Shown: positions 1-7,256 of the stretch, piece after piece
Layout of the letters: every line of letters begins with the position of its first letter
Position numbering within the stretch: the first letter of the stretch is position 1
Origin: Betaproteobacteria bacterium
Lineage (GTDB): Bacteria; Pseudomonadota; Gammaproteobacteria; Burkholderiales; SG8-39
NCBI GenBank assembly: GCA_005881355.1
Contig: VBDM01000133.1
Span: forward strand, 1 to 9,745
Length of the DNA stretch: 9,745 nt
Direction: 5' to 3'
Made by a program: the position numbers and the translations under genes
Notes under the pieces: model-generated
Databases searched by the model: none
Told to the model about the DNA's origin: nothing
What the model saw: the letters and a program-made list of their open reading frames with translations, nothing else

Positions 1-1
1 T

Positions 2-679
2 GGCCAGTGGACCCAAGCGCTCAAGGACATGTACACCGTCCTTGATGTCGGCGAGCGAGGCTCTCTGGACCGAAGCCTGGCCGATCTCAAGCCGGATATT
101 CTGCTCCTCGATCTTGCCCTGCACCGGCTTGGGGGACTTGAGGGCGTCCAGGCCATCCGGCAATTGAGCCCCGAAACCAAGATCGTGCTCTTCGCCAGGT
201 CCCCCAATGCGAAGGAGGGGGTCGCCCTGCTGAAGGCAGGGGCCTGGGGATATTGCGAAAAGGCGATCGAACCCTTACGCCTCAGGAAAGCCGTGCTCAT
301 GCTCCAACAAGGCGAGGTTTGGGTGAAGCGAAACTTAGTCCCTCACCTGATCGGCGAACTGGCCAGACTCACCCGGCTTCGAACGAAAGACTCCGCCGGC
401 CACGAGACCCGACTCGGGAGCTTGACCCCCCGCGAACGCGAGGTCGTCTTGCTTATTGGCGAGGGCGTCAACAACAAGAAGATCGCAAGCCGGCTCATGA
501 TAACCGAGCACACCGTGAAGGCGCACCTGACGACCATCTTTCGGAAGCTCGGACTTTCTGGCCGGGTCCAACTGGCCCTTCTGGCAAATGAGTCCGGCCA
601 TGGTCCAATTTCGCCTCCAGGTTCGGAGGACCGCTCTGCGGGAGAGCCCCAAGGCGCCACCCGACCAAAGTCCAATTGA
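2..679 (+). CDS. NarL/FixJ-family response regulator, 5'-truncated by window edge
   Basis: This is a two-component DNA-binding response regulator whose N-terminus lies outside the window. The frame is open from base 2, so the ATG at 29 is internal to the receiver and not the start. The visible 225 residues hold the rest of a receiver domain (1 to about 115), with the likely phospho-acceptor Asp37 in ILLLDLAL and the conserved Lys87 in GYCEKAIEP. A LuxR-type helix-turn-helix follows (about 141-197), beginning LTPREREVVLLIGEG and containing TEHTVKAHLTTIFRKLGL, which is canonical for the family. A polar, Pro/Gly-rich tail of about 25 residues ends the protein. The switch Thr/Ser that normally follows beta-4 is Ala65 (FARS), so signalling may be atypical. 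A second receiver gene starts 39 bases downstream, suggesting one transcript. No kinase is visible, so the signal is unknown. Confidence 0.9.
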   Translation, partial: GQWTQALKDMYTVLDVGERGSLDRSLADLKPDILLLDLALHRLGGLEGVQAIRQLSPETKIVLFARSPNAKEGVALLKAGAWGYCEKAIEPLRLRKAVLMLQQGEVWVKRNLVPHLIGELARLTRLRTKDSAGHETRLGSLTPREREVVLLIGEGVNNKKIASRLMITEHTVKAHLTTIFRKLGLSGRVQLALLANESGHGPISPPGSEDRSAGEPQGATRPKSN

Positions 680-704
680 CCCGCAACCGCCTTGGGCATA
701 TTAG

Positions 705-710
705 AAAGGA
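705..710 (+). promoter_or_regulatory. Ribosome binding site for the receiver-only regulator
   Basis: AAAGGA sits 8 bases before the ATG at 719 and favours that start over the upstream TTG at 692. Confidence 0.6.
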
Positions 711-718
711 CTGATCAG

Positions 719-1153
719 ATGCTGCTGACCACCGTCCTCATCGCCGATTTCGAGAAAGCCGGCCGCGCCACCTGCCAGCGCCTTCTTCAGCGCGAGAAAA
801 AAATCAAAGTTGTGGGCGAGGCGCGGTGCGGCCTCGAGGCCATGACGGCCGCCGCCAAACTGAAACCGCGCGTTCTTCTCCTGGATCCGAGCGGGGTGGA
901 AGGCGAGGGCGTTTCCCTGGTGTCGACCATCCTGGAGAAAAGTCCGGAAACCAGGATCATTCTGCTCAGCGAGCATGCATCCGATGCCGACATCCTGGAC
1001 GCGCTCTCGCAGGGTGCCCTGGGCTACCTGGCAAAACCGGCGCTCCCTACCTATTTGACTAAGGCGGTGCGGGCGGTGGCCGCTGGAGAGGCCTGGGTGC
1101 CGCGAAGGATGATTGGGAGGCTCATTGACCAACTGGCTCCTGGCCAGGCGTAG
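719..1153 (+). CDS. Receiver-only response regulator (NarL-type receiver without HTH)
   Basis: This is a 144-residue stand-alone receiver domain. The ATG at 719 is chosen because AAAGGA lies at 705-710 with an 8-base spacer and because the receiver begins at once with TTVLIAD. A TTG at 692 gives a longer frame without better support. The visible phosphorylation residues are the acidic-pocket Asp10, phospho-acceptor Asp56 (LLLDPS), Ser84 (LLSEHA) and Lys106 (GYLAKP). The usual second acidic residue beside Asp10 is Phe11. The protein stops right after GEAWVPRRMIGRLIDQL, which aligns with the point in the upstream paralogue where the linker to its LuxR DNA-binding domain begins. It therefore looks like a paralogue that lacks the output domain. 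No HTH-like peptide is seen downstream in any frame. It may be a phosphate sink or a protein-protein signalling partner of its neighbour; that role is inference. Confidence 0.85.
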   Translation: MLLTTVLIADFEKAGRATCQRLLQREKKIKVVGEARCGLEAMTAAAKLKPRVLLLDPSGVEGEGVSLVSTILEKSPETRIILLSEHASDADILDALSQGALGYLAKPALPTYLTKAVRAVAAGEAWVPRRMIGRLIDQLAPGQA

Positions 1154-1294
1154 GGCGCGCGCGAGCATAGGACCAAGGTGGCATAGACGAACCTCCAATT
1201 GAGGAACTCCACGCATTCCCTCACACTTCATGCCAACGTCATGAGAGCACAGCTAATGCCAGTGTAGTACCGGTAATCGGCTTACAGGGGGAGG

Positions 1295-1330
1295 GGTCCC
1301 ATGTTTTCACTCAGCAGGAGGTCCCATGTT
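1295..1330 (+). repeat. 11-bp direct repeat spanning two ATG codons
   Basis: GGTCCCATGTT occurs at 1295-1305 and again at 1320-1330, each preceded by a purine-rich, Shine-Dalgarno-like stretch (GGGGGAGG and AGGAGG). The second copy contains the true start of the di-heme oxidoreductase (ATG at 1326). The first copy's ATG at 1301 opens a different frame that ends at 1474. The rest of the 172-base gap from 1154 to 1325 shows no gene, and I see no convincing promoter in it. Confidence 0.6.
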
Positions 1331-2627
1331 CGCCAAATTGAAAATAACCCTTCCTCTTCTGGCGCTCCCGCTGTTGTTCGGCGCGGCCGTCAGCCTCCGT
1401 GCCGACTTCTTTGCCTTGGATCCGGGAGTCCGCGGCGACCCCCCGGGTGCCGGAGGGCCGATCGATGGTCTTAGCGCCAATGAAAAGATTTTTTTCGACG
1501 CGGGCCTGGTGGCTTTCAACGAAGTCCAGGACGTCCAGGGTGACGATCCTGGTCTGGGGCCGCGGTTCAATCTGGACAGTTGCGCAGGCTGCCATTCGCA
1601 ACCCGCTATCGGTGGGTCCAGTCCGTTCACGAATCCTCAAGTCGCGGTTGCTACCAAGGCCGGCGCCACGAACGTCGTGCCCTTCTTCATCAAAATCGAC
1701 GGGCCCGTCCGGGAAGCGCGGTTCAAGTTCAAGCCAGACGGCACTCGTGACGGCGGCGTGCATGCGCTGTTCACCATCACCGGTCGAGACGACGCGCCGG
1801 GCTGCGTTCTCGCCCAGCCGGACTTTGCGACAGCGGCCGCGCAGAACAACCTGGTCTTTCGGATCCCCACGCCGGTGTTTGGCGCGGGCCTGATCCAAGC
1901 CATCGACGAAGGCGCCATCCTGGCGAATAGAAGATCCAATGTGTTGAGAAAGCTGTTCTTTGGCATTTCCGGTCGCGAGAACAGGAACGGCAATGACGGC
2001 ACGATCACCCGGTTCGGGTGGAAGGCGCAGAATAAGTCCCTCCTGATATTCGCCGGCGAAGCCTACAATGTGGAACAGGGCGTGACCAACGAGCTGTTCC
2101 CACAGGAGCGGGATGAGACCCCGGGGTGCCTCTTCAACGGCACCCCTGAAGATCAAACTCATTTCGATCAGACCGAGCCGACAGCGGTGCCGAGCGACAC
2201 GGTGAAGTTTGCGATCTTCATGCGTTTCCTGGCTCCCCCAGCCCCTGCCGCTGAGACGCCGTCAATCAGCAACGGCAGGCGTTTGTTTGACCAGATCGGC
2301 TGCGCCTTGTGCCACACGCCGTCCCTCACGACAGGGAAGTCCTCCAGCGCGGCGCTCGACCAGAAACCGGTCAATCTCTTTTCCGATTTGCTGCTGCATA
2401 ACATGGGTCCGGGACAGTTTCGCACCGCGCCCTTGTGGGGCCTGGGCCAGCGCAAGTTCTTCCTCCACGATGGACGAACGACGGACCTGCGGGAGGCCAT
2501 CATGGCTCACAGGAGTTTCGGGAACCTTCAATTTGGTTCATCGGAGGCCAACCGGGTAACCGAGATCTTCGATGCTCTTGGGGGAGCAGACACGCAGGAC
2601 ATCTTCAATTTCCTGCGCAGCCTGTAA
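1326..2627 (+). CDS. Secreted di-heme oxidoreductase, DUF1111 / putative peroxidase family
   Basis: This 433-residue protein is predicted to be an exported c-type cytochrome of the DHOR/DUF1111 family, distantly related to di-heme peroxidases and MauG. Residues 1 to about 26 form a signal peptide: a KLK positive start, the hydrophobic core TLPLLALPLLFGAAVSL, then a polar RAD. Two heme c attachment motifs are present, Cys86-Ala-Gly-Cys89-His90 and Cys326-Ala-Leu-Cys329-His330. The C-terminal half carries the family signatures FRTAPLWGLG (365-374) and FLHDGRTTDLREAI (379-392), followed by an amphipathic end. Met360 in LLHNMG is a possible axial ligand. Cys160 and Cys268 are extra cysteines. Heme attachment should occur in the periplasm. 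The start is set by AGGAGG at 1316-1321. Neither substrate nor partner is visible: the upstream genes are regulators and the downstream gene is convergent and unrelated. The family assignment is secure, but the enzymatic activity is not established. Confidence 0.88.
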   Translation: MFAKLKITLPLLALPLLFGAAVSLRADFFALDPGVRGDPPGAGGPIDGLSANEKIFFDAGLVAFNEVQDVQGDDPGLGPRFNLDSCAGCHSQPAIGGSSPFTNPQVAVATKAGATNVVPFFIKIDGPVREARFKFKPDGTRDGGVHALFTITGRDDAPGCVLAQPDFATAAAQNNLVFRIPTPVFGAGLIQAIDEGAILANRRSNVLRKLFFGISGRENRNGNDGTITRFGWKAQNKSLLIFAGEAYNVEQGVTNELFPQERDETPGCLFNGTPEDQTHFDQTEPTAVPSDTVKFAIFMRFLAPPAPAAETPSISNGRRLFDQIGCALCHTPSLTTGKSSSAALDQKPVNLFSDLLLHNMGPGQFRTAPLWGLGQRKFFLHDGRTTDLREAIMAHRSFGNLQFGSSEANRVTEIFDALGGADTQDIFNFLRSL

Positions 2628-2673
2628 TTCGGTCTGCCCTTCTCTCGCGGGCACGCAGGAGAGGCCGGGTGAA

Positions 2674-2700
2674 TCGGGCAGGCGAGGCGAGCCTGCCCGA
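2674..2700. terminator. Perfect 10-bp hairpin in the convergent gap
   Basis: TCGGGCAGGC (2674-2683) and GCCTGCCCGA (2691-2700) are perfect inverted arms around a 7-base loop. The hairpin lies 46 bases after the di-heme oxidoreductase and 45 bases after the end of the - strand operon, so it could end both transcripts. No T-run follows on either strand, so it is a weak intrinsic terminator, a Rho-assisted one, or a REP-like element. Confidence 0.5.
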
Positions 2701-2744
2701 CGGCCTACCTCTACCACAACTTCACCTGCTCCCGCCCGCTCCCG

Positions 2745-3902
2745 CTAGCGAACTGGATCCGGGCGCTGCGGGAAGCTCCGCTCGAACACGCTTTCTGCGA
2801 TCCGGTTCTTGAGAATCTCGATCGAGCCCCCGGCGATCATCCAGCCGCGGCAGCGCCGCACGCAGTATTCCACCAGCTCCTCCTGCGTGTAGCCGAGCCC
2901 GCCCATCACCTGCAGCGCCTCGCTCGCGACATCGAATCCCGCCTGGTTGCAGAACGCCTTGGCGATTGCGGTCTCCTCGGCCGACGGAAAGCCCCGGTCG
3001 GCGTTCGCCGCCGCGCGATAAAGGAGGAGCTGCCCGGCGTCGAGCTTCATCTTCATGTCGGCGAATTTCCATTGCAGCCCCTGAAATTCGCACAGCAGCC
3101 GGCCGAATTGCTTCCTCTGCATCGCCCAGCGGCGCGCCGCCTCGTACGCATAGCGGCCGAGCGCGAGCGAGCGGGCGGCGTTGCCGATGCGCTCGACGTT
3201 GAAGCCGGCGATCTGCTTCTTGAAGCCGCCTTCTTTCAGCACGACCATCTCGGAGGCAATAAAGACGTTCTCGAAATACGTTTGCACCCACTCCTCCTCC
3301 GACATGAACTTCGAGGGCTTGCCGAGGCGTACGCCCGGCGCCTTGAGGTCGATCAGCACGGAACCGATGCCGCCCACCCCCGGACCGAAGCGCACGTAAG
3401 CGAGCATCACTTCGGCGTGCGTGGAGTGCGTGGTGAAGACCTTCGAGCCGTTCACGCGATAGCCGTCGCCTTCCGGCGTCGCGGTCGTTTGGAGATCCGT
3501 GACCGCGGAGCCGGCTTCGGGCTCGGTCATGCCGACCGAGATCACCGATTCGCCCGCGAGCAGGCGTTTCAGATATTTCCGTTTCTGCTCCGGCGTGCCG
3601 TACTCGGCAAGGACGCGGATCGGGCCGAAATTACCCGCCTGCACGACATCGGCGCTTCTCGGGCAAACCGAGGCGAGGGTCTCGATCGCGATCACCGCGT
3701 CGATGAGCGCGCCGCCCTGACCTCCGTCGGCCTCGGCAATCGTGATGCCGAGCAGGCCCTGCGCCGCCATGAGCTTGGCGACGTCCCACGGATAATCGGG
3801 CGAGTGCGCGCGCTCGCGCGCGCCTTTAGCGAGATGCTTCTCGGCGAAACGCCGCACCGATTCGCGGAATTGTTCCTGCTCGGGCGTAAAGCGGAAATCC
3901 AC
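2745..3902 (-). CDS. Acyl-CoA dehydrogenase, last gene of the operon
   Basis: This FAD-dependent flavoenzyme should introduce a trans double bond between C2 and C3 of an acyl-CoA and pass electrons to an electron-transfer flavoprotein. The 385 residues match the usual family length. Visible features are the N-terminal helical domain from MDFRFTPEQEQFRESVRRF, the flavin-binding signature GMTEPEAGS (124-132), the mid-domain NGSKVFTT (151-158), RKQFG (263-267) and QVMGGLGYT (331-339). At the position of the MCAD-type catalytic Glu (YEGT) it reads AGGS, with Gly358. Glu237 in NVERIG instead occupies the IVD/LCAD-type catalytic site, as also seen in CaiA. The usual YRDxR motif is VRRCR. I chose the GTG at 3902 because AAGGAG ends 5 bases before it; a GTG at 3908 would overlap the upstream stop as GTGA and add two residues. 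The gene lies directly after the acyl-CoA synthetase, which probably supplies its substrate. The exact substrate is unknown. Confidence 0.9.
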   Translation of the reverse strand: MDFRFTPEQEQFRESVRRFAEKHLAKGARERAHSPDYPWDVAKLMAAQGLLGITIAEADGGQGGALIDAVIAIETLASVCPRSADVVQAGNFGPIRVLAEYGTPEQKRKYLKRLLAGESVISVGMTEPEAGSAVTDLQTTATPEGDGYRVNGSKVFTTHSTHAEVMLAYVRFGPGVGGIGSVLIDLKAPGVRLGKPSKFMSEEEWVQTYFENVFIASEMVVLKEGGFKKQIAGFNVERIGNAARSLALGRYAYEAARRWAMQRKQFGRLLCEFQGLQWKFADMKMKLDAGQLLLYRAAANADRGFPSAEETAIAKAFCNQAGFDVASEALQVMGGLGYTQEELVEYCVRRCRGWMIAGGSIEILKNRIAESVFERSFPQRPDPVR

Positions 3903-3904
3903 GC

Positions 3905-5914
3905 TCACTCCTTCATCACGACGAGCCCGTCGACCGCGACGACGCCCTCGCGCTTCACGATCAGCGGATTGATTTCCGCCTCGGCGACCGGCTGGCCGGC
4001 GATGAGCGCAAGGCGCGAGAGCGCGGCGACGGCCTTCGCGAGCGCGCGCAGGTCGCCCGGCGGCAGCCCGCGGTAGCCGCGCACCGTCGCGAGCCCTTTC
4101 ACTTCCGCGGCCATCGCTGCCGCCTCTTCCTCGCCCACCGGCGCGAGGCGCAACGCGTAGTCCTTGTAAATTTCGGCGAGCGTGCCTCCCACCCCCACGA
4201 GCACAGTCGGCCCGACGACCGGATCGTCGCGGTAGCCGACGATCGCCTCGGCAAGGCCCGATTCCATTTTCTGCACGAGGACACCGCGGGCCGCAGGGAC
4301 GCGCTCGAGCATCGCGCGGACCTTGCGCTGGAACTCGGCCAGGCCGGCGATACCGAGGCACACCGCTCCGGCTTCGGTCTTGTGGAGGATATCGGCGGAA
4401 AGCGCTTTCGCGGCCACCGGATAGGGAACCGCATGCGCATAGCCGGGCGGCTGCGCGATCGCATGCTCCGCCACCGGAATCCCGAGCGAGGCAAACAACT
4501 TGAGCGCTTGCGCTTCATCGAGACGGCCTTGCCGCGGTAGATCGCGCGGCAATTCCGCGGGAGCCGCCGGCGGACGCGCCCGAGGTGAGCGCCAGCCGAA
4601 ATACGCGGCAAGCGCGTCGGCGCAGGCTTCGGGTGTGCGAAAGGCGGCGATCCCGCGCTCGGCGAGCAGCGCGAGCGAGCGCTCCGCGTGCGGCGTGAGG
4701 AAGACCGCGAGCGGCTTCGCGCTCTTCTTCGAGCGCACGATGGGCTCGACCGCGAGCTGCGGATGGAACTGCGCCGAAGACCCGACCACCGCGAGCACCC
4801 CGTCGCACTCGGGAGACTCGAGAAGTTCGTCGAGAACCGCGGTGTACTGCTCCGCGGTCGCCGCCATCGTCAGATCGATGATCGGCGATTTGGAGTTCGG
4901 CGCAACCGTCTCGATGCCGAACATGCCCAGCCGGTCCACGACGCTCGCCGCGCCGCCTCCGGTCGTCGTCACCACCGCCACCCGCGCCGCGCGCTCGAGA
5001 TCGGGAGGCTTTCGTCTCGCGACGAGCGGCACGATCTCGAGGAGCGTCTCCAGCATGTCGACGCGCACGATGCCGCAGTCGCGGAAATAGGCGTCGAGAG
5101 CGGCGTCCGTGCCGGCGAGCGCTCCGGTATGAGAACGCGCGAGCGCTATCCCGAGCTGCGAGCGGCCGAGCTTGTAGGCGACCACGGGCTTGTCTGCCGC
5201 GTGCGCGCGGCGCGCGGCACCGGCCAGCCGCGCGGCGTCGCGCACGGTTTCGAGGAATAACAGGATGACCTGAGTGTCGGCATCTTCGGCAAGCAGGTCG
5301 ACCAGCTCGCCCGCGCCGATGTCGGCTTCGTTGCCCAGGGAGACGAGCTTGGCGAAGCCGAGGCCGCGCGCCGCGCCGCGCGAGAGCAGCGTGCCGAGCA
5401 TGGTGCCGCTTTGCGAGACGACGCTGGTCGAGCCCGCCGGAAGCGCATCCATTTCCAGGACGGCGTTCACGGTGAGCGCAGTGCGTCCGGGAACGTCGAC
5501 GACGCCCATGCTGTTCGGGCCGAGGATGCGCACGCCCAGCTCCCGTGCGCGGACGACCAGCCGCACCTGCCTCGCCATGCCCGCTTCGCCGGCATCGGCG
5601 AACCCGTCGGTGAAAATGCTCATCACCGGAATGCCGCGCTTGCCGCAATCTTCGAGCGCCTGCTCCACGGCCTCGCCCGGCGCCATGACGAAGACGTGAT
5701 CGATCTCTCCGATCTCTCCCGGCGCCTCGGCGAGGCTAGTCCAGGCGCGCTCGCCGAGCACCTCGGCCCGCGCCGGATTGATCGGCAGGATGCGGCCCGG
5801 GTAGCCGTGCTTCTTCAGGAAGCGCTGCGGGCGCGCGGTGTTCTTCGCCGCGTCGCCGGATGCGCCGACGAGCGCCACTGCGCGCGGCGCAAACAGCGCC
5901 TGAGCAAGCTTCAT
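3905..5914 (-). CDS. NDP-forming acyl-CoA synthetase, fused alpha-beta (acetate--CoA ligase family)
   Basis: This 669-residue enzyme activates a carboxylic acid to its CoA thioester with ATP, releasing ADP and phosphate through a phospho-histidine. Domains in order are a CoA-binding Rossmann domain (VALVGASG at 13-20, GPNSMGV at 132-138), the succinyl-CoA-ligase-like domains with VSQSG (166-170) and SHTGALAGTDAA (261-272), and a C-terminal ATP-grasp domain from about 465. His262 in that motif is the family's phosphorylated histidine. The ATP-grasp part contains ILHKTEAGAV (509-518), whose His511 matches the second relay histidine, and AEINPLIV (646-653), the metal-binding end. All key residues are present. 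The ATG at 5914 overlaps the upstream stop as ATGA; the longer frame reaching 5947 would intrude into the MmgE/PrpD gene. Position between MmgE/PrpD and an acyl-CoA dehydrogenase suggests it activates the acid product of the former. Acid specificity cannot be deduced. Confidence 0.9.
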   Translation of the reverse strand: MKLAQALFAPRAVALVGASGDAAKNTARPQRFLKKHGYPGRILPINPARAEVLGERAWTSLAEAPGEIGEIDHVFVMAPGEAVEQALEDCGKRGIPVMSIFTDGFADAGEAGMARQVRLVVRARELGVRILGPNSMGVVDVPGRTALTVNAVLEMDALPAGSTSVVSQSGTMLGTLLSRGAARGLGFAKLVSLGNEADIGAGELVDLLAEDADTQVILLFLETVRDAARLAGAARRAHAADKPVVAYKLGRSQLGIALARSHTGALAGTDAALDAYFRDCGIVRVDMLETLLEIVPLVARRKPPDLERAARVAVVTTTGGGAASVVDRLGMFGIETVAPNSKSPIIDLTMAATAEQYTAVLDELLESPECDGVLAVVGSSAQFHPQLAVEPIVRSKKSAKPLAVFLTPHAERSLALLAERGIAAFRTPEACADALAAYFGWRSPRARPPAAPAELPRDLPRQGRLDEAQALKLFASLGIPVAEHAIAQPPGYAHAVPYPVAAKALSADILHKTEAGAVCLGIAGLAEFQRKVRAMLERVPAARGVLVQKMESGLAEAIVGYRDDPVVGPTVLVGVGGTLAEIYKDYALRLAPVGEEEAAAMAAEVKGLATVRGYRGLPPGDLRALAKAVAALSRLALIAGQPVAEAEINPLIVKREGVVAVDGLVVMKE
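3908..3913 (-). promoter_or_regulatory. Ribosome binding site deciding the acyl-CoA dehydrogenase start
   Basis: On the - strand AAGGAG reads 3913 to 3908, inside the last codons of the synthetase gene, 5 bases before the GTG at 3902. It overlaps the other candidate GTG at 3908, which makes that one unlikely. Confidence 0.6.
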
Positions 5915-7256
5915 TCGGCGAGCGTCTTCGCCTGCTCGATCTGCCACAAGCGCCCGAGCAACGCGCGCGCCCTCGCTTCGCCCAGCACCGGTCCCGCGAG
6001 CTCCAAGTACTTGTCCTCGAGCTGCCGGTCGGAGAGCGGCGCGTCCGGATCGCCGATACGCGTGGGCTGAAGGTGCTCGCCGCGCCGGCCGTCGCGCGCT
6101 TCGATGGCGACACGCGCCGCGCGCTGCGCGGGAAAGGCGGCGTCGAGCCCCGGGTCGATCGCCACCTCGATCCGCCGCATCAGCTCGCGCGTGGCCGGGT
6201 CCTCGAGCCGCGCCGGCTCGAAGGCCGCAAGCCGCACGCTGCCGTGCGCCAGCGCCGAGGCGACCGTGTATTTGAGCGAGAACCTCGCCTCGGCCGCGGT
6301 TTGCGGCGATTCATGGCGCGCCACCTCGAGCGCCGCCTTGTAGGTTCCGACCCGCACCCGCTCGATGTCGGGCGCGCTCACCCGCATCTCGCGCTGCAGG
6401 GCGAGCGCGCCGTCGATCGCGGCGAAGACATGGCCGCAGCAGGCGTGGTTCTTGAAAGTCATGCGCGTAATGTGAAAATCGTCGCCGAGCGTCGCAAAGG
6501 CGCGCTCCCAGTCCGGGGCCGCCCCCATGGCGCGGCCGAAGCCCGCATCGCCTTCCAGCACGTCGAGCGCCCCGGTGACGCCTTCGCCCGCGGCGAGCGC
6601 CGCCGTGACGCCGCTTTCAGCGGCGCGCCCGGCGTGCAGGGGCTTGGACATCGAGTCCATGCGGAACGCCTGCTGCAGCCCGGCAGCAAAGGTGGCGGCG
6701 GTTGCGAGCGCGTGCGCGAAGCGCTTTGCGTCGAGGCCGAGCAGCTCCGCCGCCGCGCCCGCCGCGCCGAAGCAGCCTATGGTGCCGGTGTTGTGCCAGT
6801 ACCTGTAATGCGCGCGGCCCATCGCCGCGGCGATGCGCGTCGAGATCTCGTAGCCCACGATCACCGCGCGCAGAAACGCCTCGCCCGATGCGCCGCGGGC
6901 TTGAGCGAGGGCGAGCGCGGCGGCGATGGTGGGCGCGCCCGGGTGATAGATGCCGTCGCGGAAAATGTCGTCCACCTCGACCGAATGCGCGGCCGAGCCG
7001 TTGATAAGCGCCGCCGCGCGCACCGTGGCGCGCCTGCCGAGAGCGAGCCGGGCTTCGCCGCGGTCGAGCTCGGAGGCGAACGCGCGCTCGAGCAGCACCG
7101 CCGGCGCAACCACGGCGCCGGGAAGGAGCGCAGCGTGCCAGTCGCGGGCCGCCGCGCGCGAAAGCTCTGCGCAAATCCGGCGAGCCGCTCCACCGCGTGC
7201 ATCGTGTCGGCCCTTGCGCCGGAGGCCGCGACGCGCCCGTTGCCGACCCGGCTCAT
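5911..7256 (-). CDS. MmgE/PrpD family protein, N-terminus and body in different frames (frameshifted)
   Basis: This belongs to the family of 2-methylcitrate dehydratase and cis-aconitate decarboxylase (IRG1). The body (7113 to 5911) has family motifs: AALINGSAAHSVEVDDI, YHPGAPTIAAALALAQ, SMSKPLHAGRAAESGVTAAL and KNHACCGHVFAAID. It ends at a TGA overlapping the synthetase start. The body frame has no ATG, GTG or TTG before a GTG at 7113, which lacks a ribosome binding site and falls inside a conserved segment (DWHAALLPGAVV). The natural start is the ATG at 7256, overlapping the dehydrogenase stop as ATGA. It reads MSRVGNGRV, then MHAVERLAGFA, a typical family N-terminus, but in another frame. 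The starts are 143 bases apart, so one base is missing or two are extra, in the GC-only stretch near 7143-7180. The joined N-terminus also looks about 15 residues short and lacks the LLDTLG-like helix. It is either a recent pseudogene or a sequencing or assembly error. Confidence 0.8.

Noticed and set aside
1311..2162. 283-codon - strand frame opposite the cytochrome gene
   Set aside because: The + strand frame has a signal peptide and two CxxCH motifs, whereas the opposite frame has no recognisable features.
2728..2745. GCTCCCGC repeated twice near the end of the acyl-CoA dehydrogenase
   Set aside because: Only two 8-base copies in GC-rich sequence. This is too little to call a repeat element.
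2755..2760. GGATCC as a possible cloning junction near the composition break
   Set aside because: The same hexamer also occurs at several other places, such as near 887, 1419, 1860 and 8500, and here it falls within codons of the acyl-CoA dehydrogenase C-terminus. It is not evidence for a joint.
3903..4361. N-terminal extension of the acyl-CoA dehydrogenase frame
   Set aside because: The extra 150 or so residues are Arg/Gly-rich and overlap the synthetase's ATP-grasp domain. The protein fold begins at MDFRFTPEQ with its own ribosome binding site.
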